NCBI RefSeq assembly: GCF_900129905.1 | Contig: NZ_FQXG01000012.1 | Location: 1-64,000, forward strand | DNA from: Ferrimonas marina | GTDB lineage: Bacteria > Pseudomonadota > Gammaproteobacteria > Enterobacterales > Shewanellaceae | Direction of reading: 5' to 3' | Length of the DNA stretch: 64,000 nucleotides | Part shown: piece by piece, positions 1 to 9,593 of the stretch | Position numbering within the stretch: position 1 is the stretch's first letter | Layout: each line of letters begins with the position of its first letter | Program-made: the position numbers and the translations under genes | Notes under the pieces: model-generated | Told to the model about the DNA's origin: nothing | The model's database searches: none | The model's input: only the letters and a program-made list of their open reading frames with translations

Positions 1-198
1 CTCCGAAGAGCAAGACGTACTCAATGAATACTGAATTGATAATTTAGTCCGAAGACCAAATTACTCTGCATGTTGTGCAGTCACTCAGTAGCATCGAGAA
101 AATGATGATTTCTCAATCCTGCGTGAGTGCCCACACAGATTGTCTGACATATTGTTAAAGAGCAGCTCCGAAGAGCATTGCTTCGTTGCCGAAGCAGG
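1..198 (-). other. rRNA operon leader (5' external spacer), 16S gene lies left of the window
   Basis: Read on the minus strand, this stretch has the antitermination box and the following sequence typical of the leader just upstream of 16S rRNA in enterobacteria and relatives (TGCTCTTTAACA, then a match to the ACAATCTGTGTGGGCACTC block). The mature 16S 5' end is not reached, so the gene begins beyond position 1. yrdA next to an rrn operon is the same arrangement as E. coli rrnD. No protein-coding gene is credible here. Confidence 0.85.
153..164 (-). promoter_or_regulatory. rrn boxA antitermination element
   Basis: The minus strand reads TGCTCTTTAACA, the canonical rrn boxA bound as RNA by NusB/NusE for ribosomal antitermination. 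It lies inside the leader, downstream of P2. Confidence 0.85.
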
Positions 199-204
199 AG
201 GCGT

Positions 205-232
205 ATCTTACGCCGCTGAGCTAAAGAGTCAA
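205..232 (-). promoter_or_regulatory. rrn P2-like promoter
   Basis: On the minus strand: -35 TTGACT (227-232), 16-bp spacer, -10 TAAGAT (205-210), followed by a GC-rich ACGCCTCC discriminator. Layout and the TTGACTCT block resemble E. coli rrn P2. It sits about 40 nt upstream of boxA. Confidence 0.75.
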
Positions 233-411
233 GAAGTTTTTCAAAAAAGCTTTCTTGGTTTGTTGTTTTGGCCGTTTGGCTTACTCACAACGCTCTAAGC
301 TCAACTTTGGCAAGTTTCCTTGTCGTCAGGTAGCAACCTGAGCGCCATTTGGCTTGCCAACCTCGGTGGTCAACACTTCGTTTGAAGGCCGCCCCGTCGG
401 TGTGGTGGCGC

Positions 412-439
412 ATTATAGGGGCTTCTCCAATGGGTACAA
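412..439 (-). promoter_or_regulatory. rrn P1-like promoter with stringent discriminator
   Basis: On the minus strand: TTGTAC (434-439), 16-bp spacer, perfect TATAAT (412-417), then GCGCCACC. The 16-bp spacer and the GCGCCACC discriminator are those of E. coli rrn P1 promoters, which respond to ppGpp and initiating NTP. It faces left toward the 16S gene. Confidence 0.85.
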
Positions 440-447
440 CCCCTAAT

Positions 448-476
448 TTGACCAAAAAAGGCCGAACGCTCATTAT
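448..476 (+). promoter_or_regulatory. candidate yrdA promoter
   Basis: Plus strand TTGACC (448-453), 17-bp spacer, CATTAT (471-476), about 50 bp before the yrdA start. Its -10 overlaps the oppositely facing TATAAT at 472-477, so the two promoters may interfere. Confidence 0.45.
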
Positions 477-480
477 AGCA
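472..480 (-). promoter_or_regulatory. additional upstream extended -10 promoter for rrn
   Basis: The minus strand reads TGCTATAAT, a perfect -10 with the TGn extension, about 60 bp upstream of the P1-like promoter. No good -35 is seen at 16-18 bp (TTGACC lies 21 bp away). It could be a third rrn promoter. Confidence 0.5.
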
Positions 481-528
481 CCAATCTGACCAAGTGACGG
501 TCAAAACCTCCCGTTAAAAGGAACAGAA

Positions 529-1077
529 ATGGCAATTAAAGGGTTCTCCAGCATCAAACCCACCCTGGCTGATGGTGTCTTCGTGGAAGAGAGTGCGGTG
601 CTCTACGGCGATATCCAACTGGGCAACGACAGCAGTGTGTGGCCGCTGGTCGCGGCCCGCGGTGACGTCAACCGGATCCGGATCGGCGCCCGCACCAACG
701 TTCAGGATGGTTCGGTATTGCACGTAACCCGAACCAGTGACGCCCACCCAGAGGGCTACCCCCTGGTGATCGGCGATGATGTCACTGTCGGCCATAAGGT
801 GATGCTGCACGGTTGCACCATTGGTGATCGGGTATTGGTGGGTATGGGAGCCATCGTGCTGGACGGCGCGGTAGTGGAAGACGATGTGATGATCGGAGCC
901 GGGGCGCTGGTGCCCCCGGGCAAACGCTTGGCCTCGGGCTACCTCTATGTCGGCAGTCCTGTAAAACAGGTCCGTGCCCTTAGCGAGGAGGAGATTAGCT
1001 TCCTGAAGGCCTCAGCAGATAACTATGTCAGGTTGAAGGACGCCTATCTGGCGGAACTGGCGGTCAAGGCCGACTAA
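529..1077 (+). CDS. yrdA: gamma-carbonic anhydrase-like hexapeptide protein YrdA
   Basis: 182-residue left-handed beta-helix protein of the CaiE/PaaY/YrdA group, built from repeated hexapeptides (for example DDVTVG, GDRVLVG). The three histidines that bind zinc in gamma-class carbonic anhydrases can be placed: one in VLHVT and two in VGHKVMLHGC. Carbonic anhydrase activity is family knowledge and unproven for many YrdA proteins. ATG at 529 follows an AAAAGGAA ribosome site. The 3' end overlaps the convergent yrdB by 4 nt. It stands beside the rrn promoters but points away from them, as in E. coli. Confidence 0.9.
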   Translation: MAIKGFSSIKPTLADGVFVEESAVLYGDIQLGNDSSVWPLVAARGDVNRIRIGARTNVQDGSVLHVTRTSDAHPEGYPLVIGDDVTVGHKVMLHGCTIGDRVLVGMGAIVLDGAVVEDDVMIGAGALVPPGKRLASGYLYVGSPVKQVRALSEEEISFLKASADNYVRLKDAYLAELAVKAD

Positions 1078-1349
1078 ATGGCGGGGTGCCCAAGCCAGAT
1101 CCGGCCTTGGGCATCGTAGGCTTCGTCTTCAATCAGGGTTTCCGCTTCCGCCTCAAGATCGAAGCGCAGCTGCTCAAACGCGACCATGCTGGCCTCTCGC
1201 TCGGTGATCTCCTGGCCCAGTCGTTTGTGCAGCTCCATCAATGCAATAAAGCAGCCCACGGTTTGGCCGGCCACCAGGGCATTGAATCTCAGCCAGCCCC
1301 CCTCCCAATCCAACTCGACCTGGTCATTAAACAGGATCTGCTGATTCAT
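1074..1349 (-). CDS. yrdB: DUF1488 family protein YrdB
   Basis: 91-residue acidic protein matching the small YrdB/DUF1488 family always found next to aroE; function unknown. It has the ligand-free ending GRIWLGHPAI and no membrane segment. Its ATG (1347-1349) overlaps the aroE stop by 4 nt (ATGA), so translation is coupled to aroE. Its end overlaps the end of yrdA on the other strand. Confidence 0.8.
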   Translation of the reverse strand: MNQQILFNDQVELDWEGGWLRFNALVAGQTVGCFIALMELHKRLGQEITEREASMVAFEQLRFDLEAEAETLIEDEAYDAQGRIWLGHPAI

Positions 1350-2170
1350 GCCTTGCCCTCCAACTCCGCTTTGAGTGCCTGCAACACCGGGTTCGCGTCC
1401 GGTGCCACCCTACGCCATTGGTTAAAGCTTTCCGCCGCCTGGCGCACCAGCATGCCCAGCCCAGCCAGATTGATTTTGGCTCCCTCTCGCTCGGCCCACT
1501 GCTGAAACAGGGTTTGACCGGCACCATAAGCCATATCGTAGCAGGCGGCCCCCGGCGCCAGGGTTACCCGGCTCAGATCCGGCAGACTGCCCCCCATGGA
1601 GGCCGGGGTGCCGTTAATCACCAGATCAAAGCTGCCGTCGATGTCGGCAAAGCCACCCCCCTGGACCTTCCCCAGATCGGCAAAGTCCGCCGCCAGCAAT
1701 CGAGCCTTTTCCGCGGTTCGGTTTGCCAGTACCAGCTCAGTGGGCTGCTTATCCAGCAGTGGCTGCAATACACCACGGACCGCCCCACCCGCGCCCAGTA
1801 CCAGGATGCGTCGATGCTGCAGAACCACCCCGGCCGCCAGCAGATCCGCCACCAGGCCAGCGCCGTCAGTGGTATCTCCCCACAGTGCGCCATTGTTGTC
1901 CCACCACAGGGTGTTCACCGCGCCCGCCCGTCGTGCCCGATCGGTCAGGTGGTGGCAAAGCCGGTATGCCTCCTCTTTAAAGGGCATGGTGACATTGGCC
2001 CCCTTGCCCCCCTGCTGGTGAAACTGGGCCACCGCATCGGCAAAGCCTTCAAGGGGTGCTAGGATGGCGCGGTAACTGACCGCCTGGCCGGTTTGCCGGG
2101 CAAACTGCTGGTGGATAAATGGGGAGCGGCTGTGCTGAATGGGGTGACCAAAAACGGCGTACTGTTCCAT
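1346..2170 (-). CDS. aroE: shikimate dehydrogenase (NADP+)
   Basis: Reduces 3-dehydroshikimate to shikimate in chorismate synthesis. Starting at MEQYAVFGHPI it is 274 residues, close to E. coli AroE. Visible motifs: GHPIQHSRSP near the N-terminus (substrate loop), NVTMPFK with the catalytic lysine, DTTDGAG with the catalytic Asp, and a VLGAGGAVRG nucleotide-binding loop. An upstream in-frame TTG at 2194 would add 8 residues; I prefer the ATG at 2170 by family alignment, although neither has a strong ribosome site. Downstream yrdB overlaps by 4 nt. The start lies 23 bp from the divergent globin gene, so the globin promoter must lie inside aroE and vice versa. Confidence 0.93.
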   Translation of the reverse strand: MEQYAVFGHPIQHSRSPFIHQQFARQTGQAVSYRAILAPLEGFADAVAQFHQQGGKGANVTMPFKEEAYRLCHHLTDRARRAGAVNTLWWDNNGALWGDTTDGAGLVADLLAAGVVLQHRRILVLGAGGAVRGVLQPLLDKQPTELVLANRTAEKARLLAADFADLGKVQGGGFADIDGSFDLVINGTPASMGGSLPDLSRVTLAPGAACYDMAYGAGQTLFQQWAEREGAKINLAGLGMLVRQAAESFNQWRRVAPDANPVLQALKAELEGKA

Positions 2171-2193
2171 GGATTGAGGTAGTTGGAGGGGCA

Positions 2194-3552
<1,359 letters not shown>

Positions 3553-4116
3553 TTAAGCGCGGATCACCTTTCCAGTTCGGGCATCCAGGATGGTCGATGG
3601 GGAGCTTTGCTGTCCGGTCTGGCCAATCACCACACCTTGGATGTGATCGCCAAGCCGCAGCATCGCCTCCTCTCCGGTCAAAGCGGGTGGCTCGCCGGTC
3701 AGGTTGGCACTGGTGGAAACAATGGGGCCACCAAAAGCGGCACAGAGATCGGCCACGATGGGGTGAGCGCTGACGCGCACCGCCAGGGTATCGAACTGGC
3801 CGGTTAACCAGCGGGGGGTCCGCGATTTCACCGGCATCAACCAGGTCACCGGACCTGGCCATTGCGACAGCGCGGTATCGCGCTGCTGCTGAGATAACTG
3901 GGCGTCGTCGATAAAGGGCAGCAGCTGGCCGTAACTGGCGGCCACCAGGATCAGCCCTTTCTCTTCGGGACGCTGTTTTATCGCCAACAGTTGCCGAACT
4001 GCAGTCTCGTTATTGGGATCGCAGCCCAGCCCAAACACCGCCTCGGTGGGGTAAGCAATCACCCCACCCTGTCGCAGTTGCAGGGCGGCCTCGGCAACCG
4101 TCAGCGAACGGCTCAT
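3553..4116 (-). CDS. tsaC: L-threonylcarbamoyladenylate synthase TsaC (YrdC/RimN)
   Basis: Makes threonylcarbamoyl-AMP from Thr, bicarbonate and ATP for the t6A37 modification of ANN-decoding tRNAs. 187 residues with the YrdC fold: GGVIAYPTEAVFGLGCDP at the N-terminus, KQRPEEKGLILVAA with the substrate lysines, and PIVSTSANLTGEPP near the C-terminus. It lacks the extra C-terminal SUA5 domain. It lies 1 nt after purE and 15 bp before hemF, in one leftward operon. Confidence 0.95.
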   Translation of the reverse strand: MSRSLTVAEAALQLRQGGVIAYPTEAVFGLGCDPNNETAVRQLLAIKQRPEEKGLILVAASYGQLLPFIDDAQLSQQQRDTALSQWPGPVTWLMPVKSRTPRWLTGQFDTLAVRVSAHPIVADLCAAFGGPIVSTSANLTGEPPALTGEEAMLRLGDHIQGVVIGQTGQQSSPSTILDARTGKVIRA

Positions 4117-4117
4117 C

Positions 4118-4624
4118 TTACTGAGCCAGCTTGGCCTGCAGGGCGGCGTCTTTGGCCTGTACCGCTTCGGCGCTCTTTTGACGCTCAGCCTTCACGGCGG
4201 CAGCCAGCTCGTCGCTGCCGACACCCAGGATCTGGGCGGCCAGGTAACCGGCGTTCTTGGCGCCTGCCTTGCCGATGGCCACGGTGGCAACCGGCACACC
4301 GCCAGGCATCATCACGGTGGACAGCAGGGCGTCGTGGCCTTGCAGCGGGCCGTTGTCGATCGGCACACCGATCACCGGACGGGTGGTGATGCCAGCAACG
4401 GCACCGGCCAGGTGAGCAGCCAGACCAGCGGCACAGACAAACACCTTACAGCCGCGCTCTTCCGCGTCTTTTACGTAGGCGTGGGTGGCAGCCGGGGTAC
4501 GGTGGGCGGAGGTCACCTTGGCTTCGAACGGGATGCCGAAGATCTTCAGGGTGTCCAGGGTGGTTTGCATGATAGGCAGGTCCGAGTCGGAGCCCATCAG
4601 GACCGCTACAAAGGGAGTGCTCAT
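4118..4624 (-). CDS. purE: N5-carboxyaminoimidazole ribonucleotide mutase (PurE)
   Basis: Purine synthesis enzyme interconverting N5-CAIR and CAIR (or carboxylating AIR in other classes). 168 residues: [11 protein letters not shown] phosphate loop, VTSAHRTP with the catalytic His, [10 protein letters not shown], and [21 protein letters not shown]. The C-terminal ~25 residues are Ala/Lys/Gln-rich and likely a helical tail. In Vibrio purK lies beside purE at this locus; here the next gene upstream is yrdD and no purK is present. The sequence around [15 protein letters not shown] looks unlike enteric PurE as I remember it, so a different PurE subfamily or transfer is possible. Confidence 0.92.
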   Translation of the reverse strand: MSTPFVAVLMGSDSDLPIMQTTLDTLKIFGIPFEAKVTSAHRTPAATHAYVKDAEERGCKVFVCAAGLAAHLAGAVAGITTRPVIGVPIDNGPLQGHDALLSTVMMPGGVPVATVAIGKAGAKNAGYLAAQILGVGSDELAAAVKAERQKSAEAVQAKDAALQAKLAQ

Positions 4625-4677
4625 GATCAGGTTTTCCTGTTTTTTATGATGTGAAAGGGTACAAGGGTTGGCGGCGA

Positions 4678-5244
4678 TTATATCGATTCCGATTGATATT
4701 TACAGAGCCGCTGTGGACATTGCAGTACCTGTTTGCCCCGCTGCTTCTTTTCCACCAGCACACCCCAGCCACAATCAGGGCAGGTTTGCGCTACTGGACG
4801 CTGGTTTAGCAGGTACTTGCATTGCGGATACTGGCTACAGGCGTAGAAGCGCTTGCCGTAGCGATTGGTGCGACTGACCAGCTCTCCCTGGTTGCACTGT
4901 GGGCAAGAGACCGTTTCTTCACTGACCTCCGCCGGCTCCCGGGCAACGTACTGGCACTGGGGAAAGTTGGTGCAGCCGATGTAGTAGCCGTAACGACCGG
5001 ATTTGAGCGCCAGCAGCGCGCCGCAATCGGGGCACTGGGTGTCGGCCAGCACCTCCTCCTCCGCCTCGGTCTTCTCAACCAGGGGGCGGTGATACTCACA
5101 GGTAGGGTAGCTTTGGCAGCCCAGGAAGGGGCCATGCTTGCCGTGACGGACGGCCAGTTCACTGCCGCACTCGGGGCAGACACCGTACTCACGCTCCAAC
5201 GCGTGCTCGTGGGTGGTAAACAGCCGCTGGTCAATTTTGGACAT
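4678..5244 (-). CDS. yrdD: topoisomerase-type zinc-finger protein YrdD
   Basis: Four zinc ribbons of the type found at the C-terminus of topoisomerase I, each with CPxC...C...C spacing (CPECGSEL, CPDCGALL, CPQCNQGEL, CPDCGWGVL) and the linking GxYGxYIGC-type segment. There is no topoisomerase catalytic domain. About 188 residues from the ATG at 5244; an in-frame TTG at 5268 would add 8. Function unknown; probably nucleic acid binding. It lies between smg and purE in the leftward run, as in E. coli and Vibrio. Confidence 0.85.
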   Translation of the reverse strand: MSKIDQRLFTTHEHALEREYGVCPECGSELAVRHGKHGPFLGCQSYPTCEYHRPLVEKTEAEEEVLADTQCPDCGALLALKSGRYGYYIGCTNFPQCQYVAREPAEVSEETVSCPQCNQGELVSRTNRYGKRFYACSQYPQCKYLLNQRPVAQTCPDCGWGVLVEKKQRGKQVLQCPQRLCKYQSESI

Positions 5245-5317
5245 GATGGAACCGCATGAGTAGGACAACGGCCTTCATTTTATCAAGAGATTGCGGATGG
5301 GGGCAGAGAAACAGTCA

Positions 5318-5335
5318 GGGCACCCGAAGGTGCCC
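5318..5335 (-). terminator. hairpin after smg, possible terminator
   Basis: Perfect 7-bp stem GGGCACC/GGTGCCC with a four-base loop between smg and yrdD. The T-rich tail is poor on both strands, so it may only attenuate. Confidence 0.5.
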
Positions 5336-5342
5336 CGCTTTG

Positions 5343-5816
5343 TTAGTGCAACATGCCCTCAGGCTCTTCGAAGATCAGGTCTTCCATCTGATGGTAGGCC
5401 TGCTCATTGCCCGGCGCGTTAAACAGCACCATCAGAACCACCCACTTGAGGTCGTCCAGGGTGAGGGGTTCGCCATCCAGCTCCATCACCCGATCCAGCA
5501 CCATCTCACGGGTGGTGGCGTTGAGCACCTGGATCTGCTCCAGGAACAGCAGGAAGCCGCGGCTCTCGGTGTCGATGCGTGCCAGCTCTTGCGGGTGGTA
5601 GATCCGCATGCTGCCGGTCTGCGTGGCAGCGACGTAGGGATTGATGTCCGAGTTTTGCAGCTCGGCAAGTTTCTCAATCCAGATCAGCGCTTTGCCTATC
5701 TCATCGGCTCGAAAGCCGGCCCGGCTCAGTTCATCGGTTAACTCTTCCCGGTCGAACAGGAGCTCGACGTCGCTCTGTACGTAGGTCTCGAACAAGTACA
5801 TTAAGATATCGAACAT
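5343..5816 (-). CDS. smg: Smg family protein (DUF494)
   Basis: 157-residue acidic all-helical protein of the Smg/DUF494 family found next to dprA throughout gammaproteobacteria. [13 protein letters not shown] start and [16 protein letters not shown] near the C-terminus are typical. Function unknown. A GGGGAGG ribosome site overlapping the dprA stop precedes ATG 5816, indicating coupling to dprA. Confidence 0.9.
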   Translation of the reverse strand: MFDILMYLFETYVQSDVELLFDREELTDELSRAGFRADEIGKALIWIEKLAELQNSDINPYVAATQTGSMRIYHPQELARIDTESRGFLLFLEQIQVLNATTREMVLDRVMELDGEPLTLDDLKWVVLMVLFNAPGNEQAYHQMEDLIFEEPEGMLH

Positions 5817-5818
5817 AA

Positions 5819-6898
5819 CTAACCTCCCCTAAGCCTGATGTAGCCTCCAGGTACCGCTGCGACCCAGCCTTCCAGTTCCAGCTCTGTTAGTCTTTCGAGC
5901 ACAACATCTATCGGCATTTCACTGCGTTGAACCACAACATCTACCGCAGTTGCCTCGTAACCCACACTATCTAACAGTGACGGGTGTGGCAAGCCACAAT
6001 CTTGCGAGTGGGCCGGCCCATCCCAGTCCAAGCTTAGCTGCGGCACCAGCTCTTCAGTGATATCGACCGGAGAAGTGGTCAGTTTGGCACCCTGCTGAAT
6101 CAACCAATGGCACCCCTCGCGGTTGGGCTCCATCACGCTGCCGGGTACCGCGAACACCTCCCTGCCCTGCTCCGCCGCCAACCGGGCGGTGATCAACGAA
6201 CCGCTTTTCATGCCCGCCTCGACGACGATTAGCCCCAAACTCAGGCCGCTCACTATTCGGTTACGCATGGGGAAGTGATGCGGTTTTACCTGGGTGTCCG
6301 GCCAAAACTCACTGACCAGCGCGCCCTGTTGCGGGATCGCCTGGAACAGCGCCCGATGGCGCTTGGGGTAACAATGATTGAGCCCACAGCCCAGCACGGC
6401 GACGGTGATGCCGCCATTGAGCGCGCCCTTATGGCAGGCACCGTCGATACCGACGGCCAGGCCCGAAACCATCACCCAGCCGATACTGGCCAGGGAATGA
6501 GCCCAGGACTGGGCAAGCTCAAGACCCGGCCGCGAGGCGTTACGACTGCCCACCATCGCCAAGGCCGGGGCACTCAGGGCCTCAACCTGGCCCTGCACAA
6601 ACAACATCAGGGGCGGATCGGCGATCTGGGCCAGCGCCTGCGGGTAGCGGGGATCGGTTAGGGATAACAGGTGACGAGCAGGTGCGGCCGATTGCCATTG
6701 CAACGCCTGCTCAGCCTGCGCCATGGCGTCGGACAGGGCCGAGACCGGCAGGCTCAGGTTATCAAACTGGCCCTGCTGCAGTTGCTGCCAGGCGGCAACG
6801 GCGCTGTGCTGCTCGAGCAGGGCCAGCTTGCGTGTCAGTCCCAGCCCACGCAGGCTGGCCAGACAGAGTGTGGCATGCAGCTCATTGGCTGGAATCAC
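5819..6898 (-). CDS. dprA: DNA-processing protein DprA/Smf
   Basis: Loads RecA on incoming single-stranded DNA in natural transformation. From the GTG at 6898 the protein is 359 residues: N-terminal helical (SAM-like) region, central Rossmann-type domain with [28 protein letters not shown] and [21 protein letters not shown], and a C-terminal winged helix ending [12 protein letters not shown]. The GTG start matches the family N-terminus and overlaps the upstream LysM gene by 17 nt; the open frame runs on to 6961 but those residues are not family-like. Operon lysM-dprA-smg. Confidence 0.92.
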   Translation of the reverse strand: MIPANELHATLCLASLRGLGLTRKLALLEQHSAVAAWQQLQQGQFDNLSLPVSALSDAMAQAEQALQWQSAAPARHLLSLTDPRYPQALAQIADPPLMLFVQGQVEALSAPALAMVGSRNASRPGLELAQSWAHSLASIGWVMVSGLAVGIDGACHKGALNGGITVAVLGCGLNHCYPKRHRALFQAIPQQGALVSEFWPDTQVKPHHFPMRNRIVSGLSLGLIVVEAGMKSGSLITARLAAEQGREVFAVPGSVMEPNREGCHWLIQQGAKLTTSPVDITEELVPQLSLDWDGPAHSQDCGLPHPSLLDSVGYEATAVDVVVQRSEMPIDVVLERLTELELEGWVAAVPGGYIRLRGG

Positions 6899-7991
6899 TG
6901 CCAAACACCATGGGATCGGGGCGCAATACCCGATCCTCGATGCGTACCGGGCGACGGCCATTGATGATCAGGCCATAGCTGACCTGGTCATAGGTCTTGA
7001 ACAGAATCATCTCGCCCCGGTATACCTCAGGCAGCACGATCACCCGACCATCGGACAACAGCGCCATCACATCGTCGTAGACCCGTCGGTCCAGCTCATC
7101 CCGGTAGGTCAGGGTGTCACCTTTGCCGGACTCCACCACTTCCTGACCCGGCTGATGGATGGCAAACACCTGGCCCGGTTGGGCACCGTCCTCACTGCCC
7201 CGGTTGATGATGGCCACCTGCAATGGACCGATCTCGGTCAGCTTGCCGTCGGAGCCGATCACTCGCCCGGTCAGATCCTCCGGGGCCGGATGTGGCATGA
7301 AGTACGCGGGCAGCATGGTGGCATCAACGATGGGCTTCAACCGCTGGCCCGGGCGGATCTCCTGGCGCACGCTGCGCACCAGCAAGCGGGATATCGCCCC
7401 ACTCTCCACCACCTGGCCAGTGGCGGCCAGTTCCGCTTCCTGACCGAGAAAACGTTTGCCGTCCGGATCGTAGAGCTTGCGGCCCGGTTGATAGACACCA
7501 TAGCGGGCGCCGATGGGCAGGCGCTGATCGATAAACAGGGTGTCGTCATCGGCATAGCGCACCGCCTGACGTTCGCCGCCCAGCACCGTCGGCGCTTCAT
7601 CGAGTTCATCGGGCCCCAGTACCTGGTGGAAGCTAAGGTAGGGCTCTATGACTGACAGCGGCACCGCCGGGACGGCACCGCCCTTGGCCGAGACCTCCAT
7701 CTGCGGCGACAGCCGTTTCATCGGCTTACGCACCAAGCGGGGTTGACCGTCCAGGAACACCAGGGTCAGACGATCGCCGGGATAGATAAGGTGGGGGTTG
7801 GCGATCTGGGGGTTGGCCCCCCACAGGGTGGGCCAGCGCCAGGGGTCATCGAGAAACAGCGCGGAGATGTCCCACAGGGTATCGCCCTTTTTCACCACAT
7901 AGGTTTGTGGGTGACCGGGCTTGAGCGTCAGGGTATCCGCCCACAACGGCGTGCACAGAGCGAACGCCAGTAACCACACCACTTTTTTCAT
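6882..7991 (-). CDS. exported LysM-domain protein
   Basis: 369 residues. Signal peptide MKKVVWLLAFALCTPLWA, then a LysM domain (YVVKKGDTLWDISALFL... YPGDRLTLVF, about residues 30-80), then a long beta-rich region of unknown function. LysM binds peptidoglycan, so the product likely sits at the periplasmic cell wall. The same protein precedes dprA in Shewanella and Vibrio. Divergent from def with a 135-bp gap. Confidence 0.85.
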   Translation of the reverse strand: MKKVVWLLAFALCTPLWADTLTLKPGHPQTYVVKKGDTLWDISALFLDDPWRWPTLWGANPQIANPHLIYPGDRLTLVFLDGQPRLVRKPMKRLSPQMEVSAKGGAVPAVPLSVIEPYLSFHQVLGPDELDEAPTVLGGERQAVRYADDDTLFIDQRLPIGARYGVYQPGRKLYDPDGKRFLGQEAELAATGQVVESGAISRLLVRSVRQEIRPGQRLKPIVDATMLPAYFMPHPAPEDLTGRVIGSDGKLTEIGPLQVAIINRGSEDGAQPGQVFAIHQPGQEVVESGKGDTLTYRDELDRRVYDDVMALLSDGRVIVLPEVYRGEMILFKTYDQVSYGLIINGRRPVRIEDRVLRPDPMVFGSDSSQ

Positions 7992-8126
7992 ACCACATCC
8001 TTGTCAATCCAGGGCTTTCCAGTGCGAATCTGTCAATGCCGGAGGCTACGGGTTAAAATTAGCGGATTAACGCCTCAACTATAGCCAGCTTGAGGCCCGC
8101 CCAATTGCTTTTTTACGAGATACAGA

Positions 8127-8639
8127 ATGGCCATCCGAGAAGTGCTCCGTTTTCCCGATGAACGACTCCGTACCGTTGCCAAACCGGTTACCGACTTTGG
8201 CAGCGAGTTCCAACAGCTGGTCGACGACATGTTTGAGACCATGTACGAGGAGCGCGGGATCGGCCTGGCAGCAACTCAGATCAATCAGCACATCCAGCTG
8301 ATCGTGATGGACCTGTCCGAAGACAAAAGCCAACCACGGGTGTTTGTAAATCCCAAGTTACTGGAAGAAGACGGGCATTTCATCAACGAAGAGGGATGTT
8401 TGTCGGTTCCTGGTGTCTACGCCAAGGTAGAACGGGCGGAAAATGTCACCGTCCAGGCCCAGGATCGCCATGGTGAAACCTTCAGCCTGGACGCCGATGA
8501 GCTGCTGGCCATCTGCATCCAGCACGAGATGGATCACCTGCAGGGCAAGCTGTTCGTGGACTACCTGTCGCCGCTCAAGCGTCAGCGCATCAAGCAGAAG
8601 CTCGAGAAGCTCGCCCGTGCCGAAGCGCGCCAGGCCTAG
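8127..8639 (+). CDS. def: peptide deformylase
   Basis: Removes the N-formyl group from nascent proteins. 170 residues with all three catalytic motifs: [16 protein letters not shown] (metal Cys) and QHEMDHLQG (two metal His plus catalytic Glu). First gene of def-fmt-rsmB-trkA; fmt starts 9 bp after its stop. Confidence 0.97.
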   Translation: MAIREVLRFPDERLRTVAKPVTDFGSEFQQLVDDMFETMYEERGIGLAATQINQHIQLIVMDLSEDKSQPRVFVNPKLLEEDGHFINEEGCLSVPGVYAKVERAENVTVQAQDRHGETFSLDADELLAICIQHEMDHLQGKLFVDYLSPLKRQRIKQKLEKLARAEARQA

Positions 8640-8648
8640 GAGCCCATT

Positions 8649-9593
8649 GTGACCCCGCTGAAGATCGTATTTGCCGGTACCCCGGAGTTCGCCGCCGACC
8701 ACCTGCAGGCGCTGCTGCAAAGCCCCCACCAGGTGGTGGCGGTCTATACCCAACCGGATCGTCCCGCTGGGCGTGGCAAGAAACTGACCGCCAGCCCGGT
8801 GAAGCAACTGGCATTGAGCCACGAGCTGCCGGTGTATCAGCCCAAGAGCCTGCGCCAGGAAGAGGCCCAGCAACAGCTGGCCGCCATCGATTTCGACATC
8901 ATGGTGGTGGTGGCCTATGGCCTGATCCTGCCCAAGGCGGTGCTGGATTTGCCCCGACTGGGCTGCATTAACGTGCACGGCAGCCTGCTGCCACGCTGGC
9001 GTGGCGCCGCGCCGATCCAGCGCTCCATCTGGGCCGGCGACCGGGAGACCGGTGTCACCATCATGCAGATGGACGAAGGCCTGGATACCGGTGCCATGCT
9101 GCACAAGGTGACCTGCCCCATTGAGGACAGTGACACCTCCGCCAGCCTCTACAGCAAGCTGGCCCAGCTCGGCCCGCAGGGCCTGCTGGAGGCGCTGGAG
9201 CCGCTGGCACTGGGCACCGCCGTGGCGGAAGTCCAGGACGACAGCCTGGCCAACTACGCCGAGAAGCTGTCCAAGGAGGAGGCCGCGGTGGACTGGTCCA
9301 AGTCCGCACAAGCGCTGTGGCGCGAGGTGCGTGCCTTCAACCCCTGGCCGGTAAGCCATTTCCAGTGTGCCGAGCAGAGCATCAAGCTGTGGCAGTGCCA
9401 GCCCATCGCCCAGGCCCATGACCAGGCGCCGGGCACTATTTTGGCGGCGGATAAGAACGGTATCCTGGTGGCCACCGGCGACGGTGCCCTGCTGCTGCAA
9501 TCGATCCAGATCCCCGGCAAGAAGGCGATGAGCGCCGCCGACGTGCTCAACGCCCGCAAGGAGTGGTTCACCCAGGGCAGCAAGCTGGCATGA
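8649..9593 (+). CDS. fmt: methionyl-tRNA formyltransferase
   Basis: Formylates initiator Met-tRNA using 10-formyl-THF. 314 residues; N-terminal formyltransferase core with [33 protein letters not shown] (catalytic Asn and His) and a C-terminal tRNA-binding domain starting near [11 protein letters not shown] start at 8649 behind AGGAG. Its TGA overlaps the rsmB ATG (ATGA). Confidence 0.97.
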   Translation: MTPLKIVFAGTPEFAADHLQALLQSPHQVVAVYTQPDRPAGRGKKLTASPVKQLALSHELPVYQPKSLRQEEAQQQLAAIDFDIMVVVAYGLILPKAVLDLPRLGCINVHGSLLPRWRGAAPIQRSIWAGDRETGVTIMQMDEGLDTGAMLHKVTCPIEDSDTSASLYSKLAQLGPQGLLEALEPLALGTAVAEVQDDSLANYAEKLSKEEAAVDWSKSAQALWREVRAFNPWPVSHFQCAEQSIKLWQCQPIAQAHDQAPGTILAADKNGILVATGDGALLLQSIQIPGKKAMSAADVLNARKEWFTQGSKLA

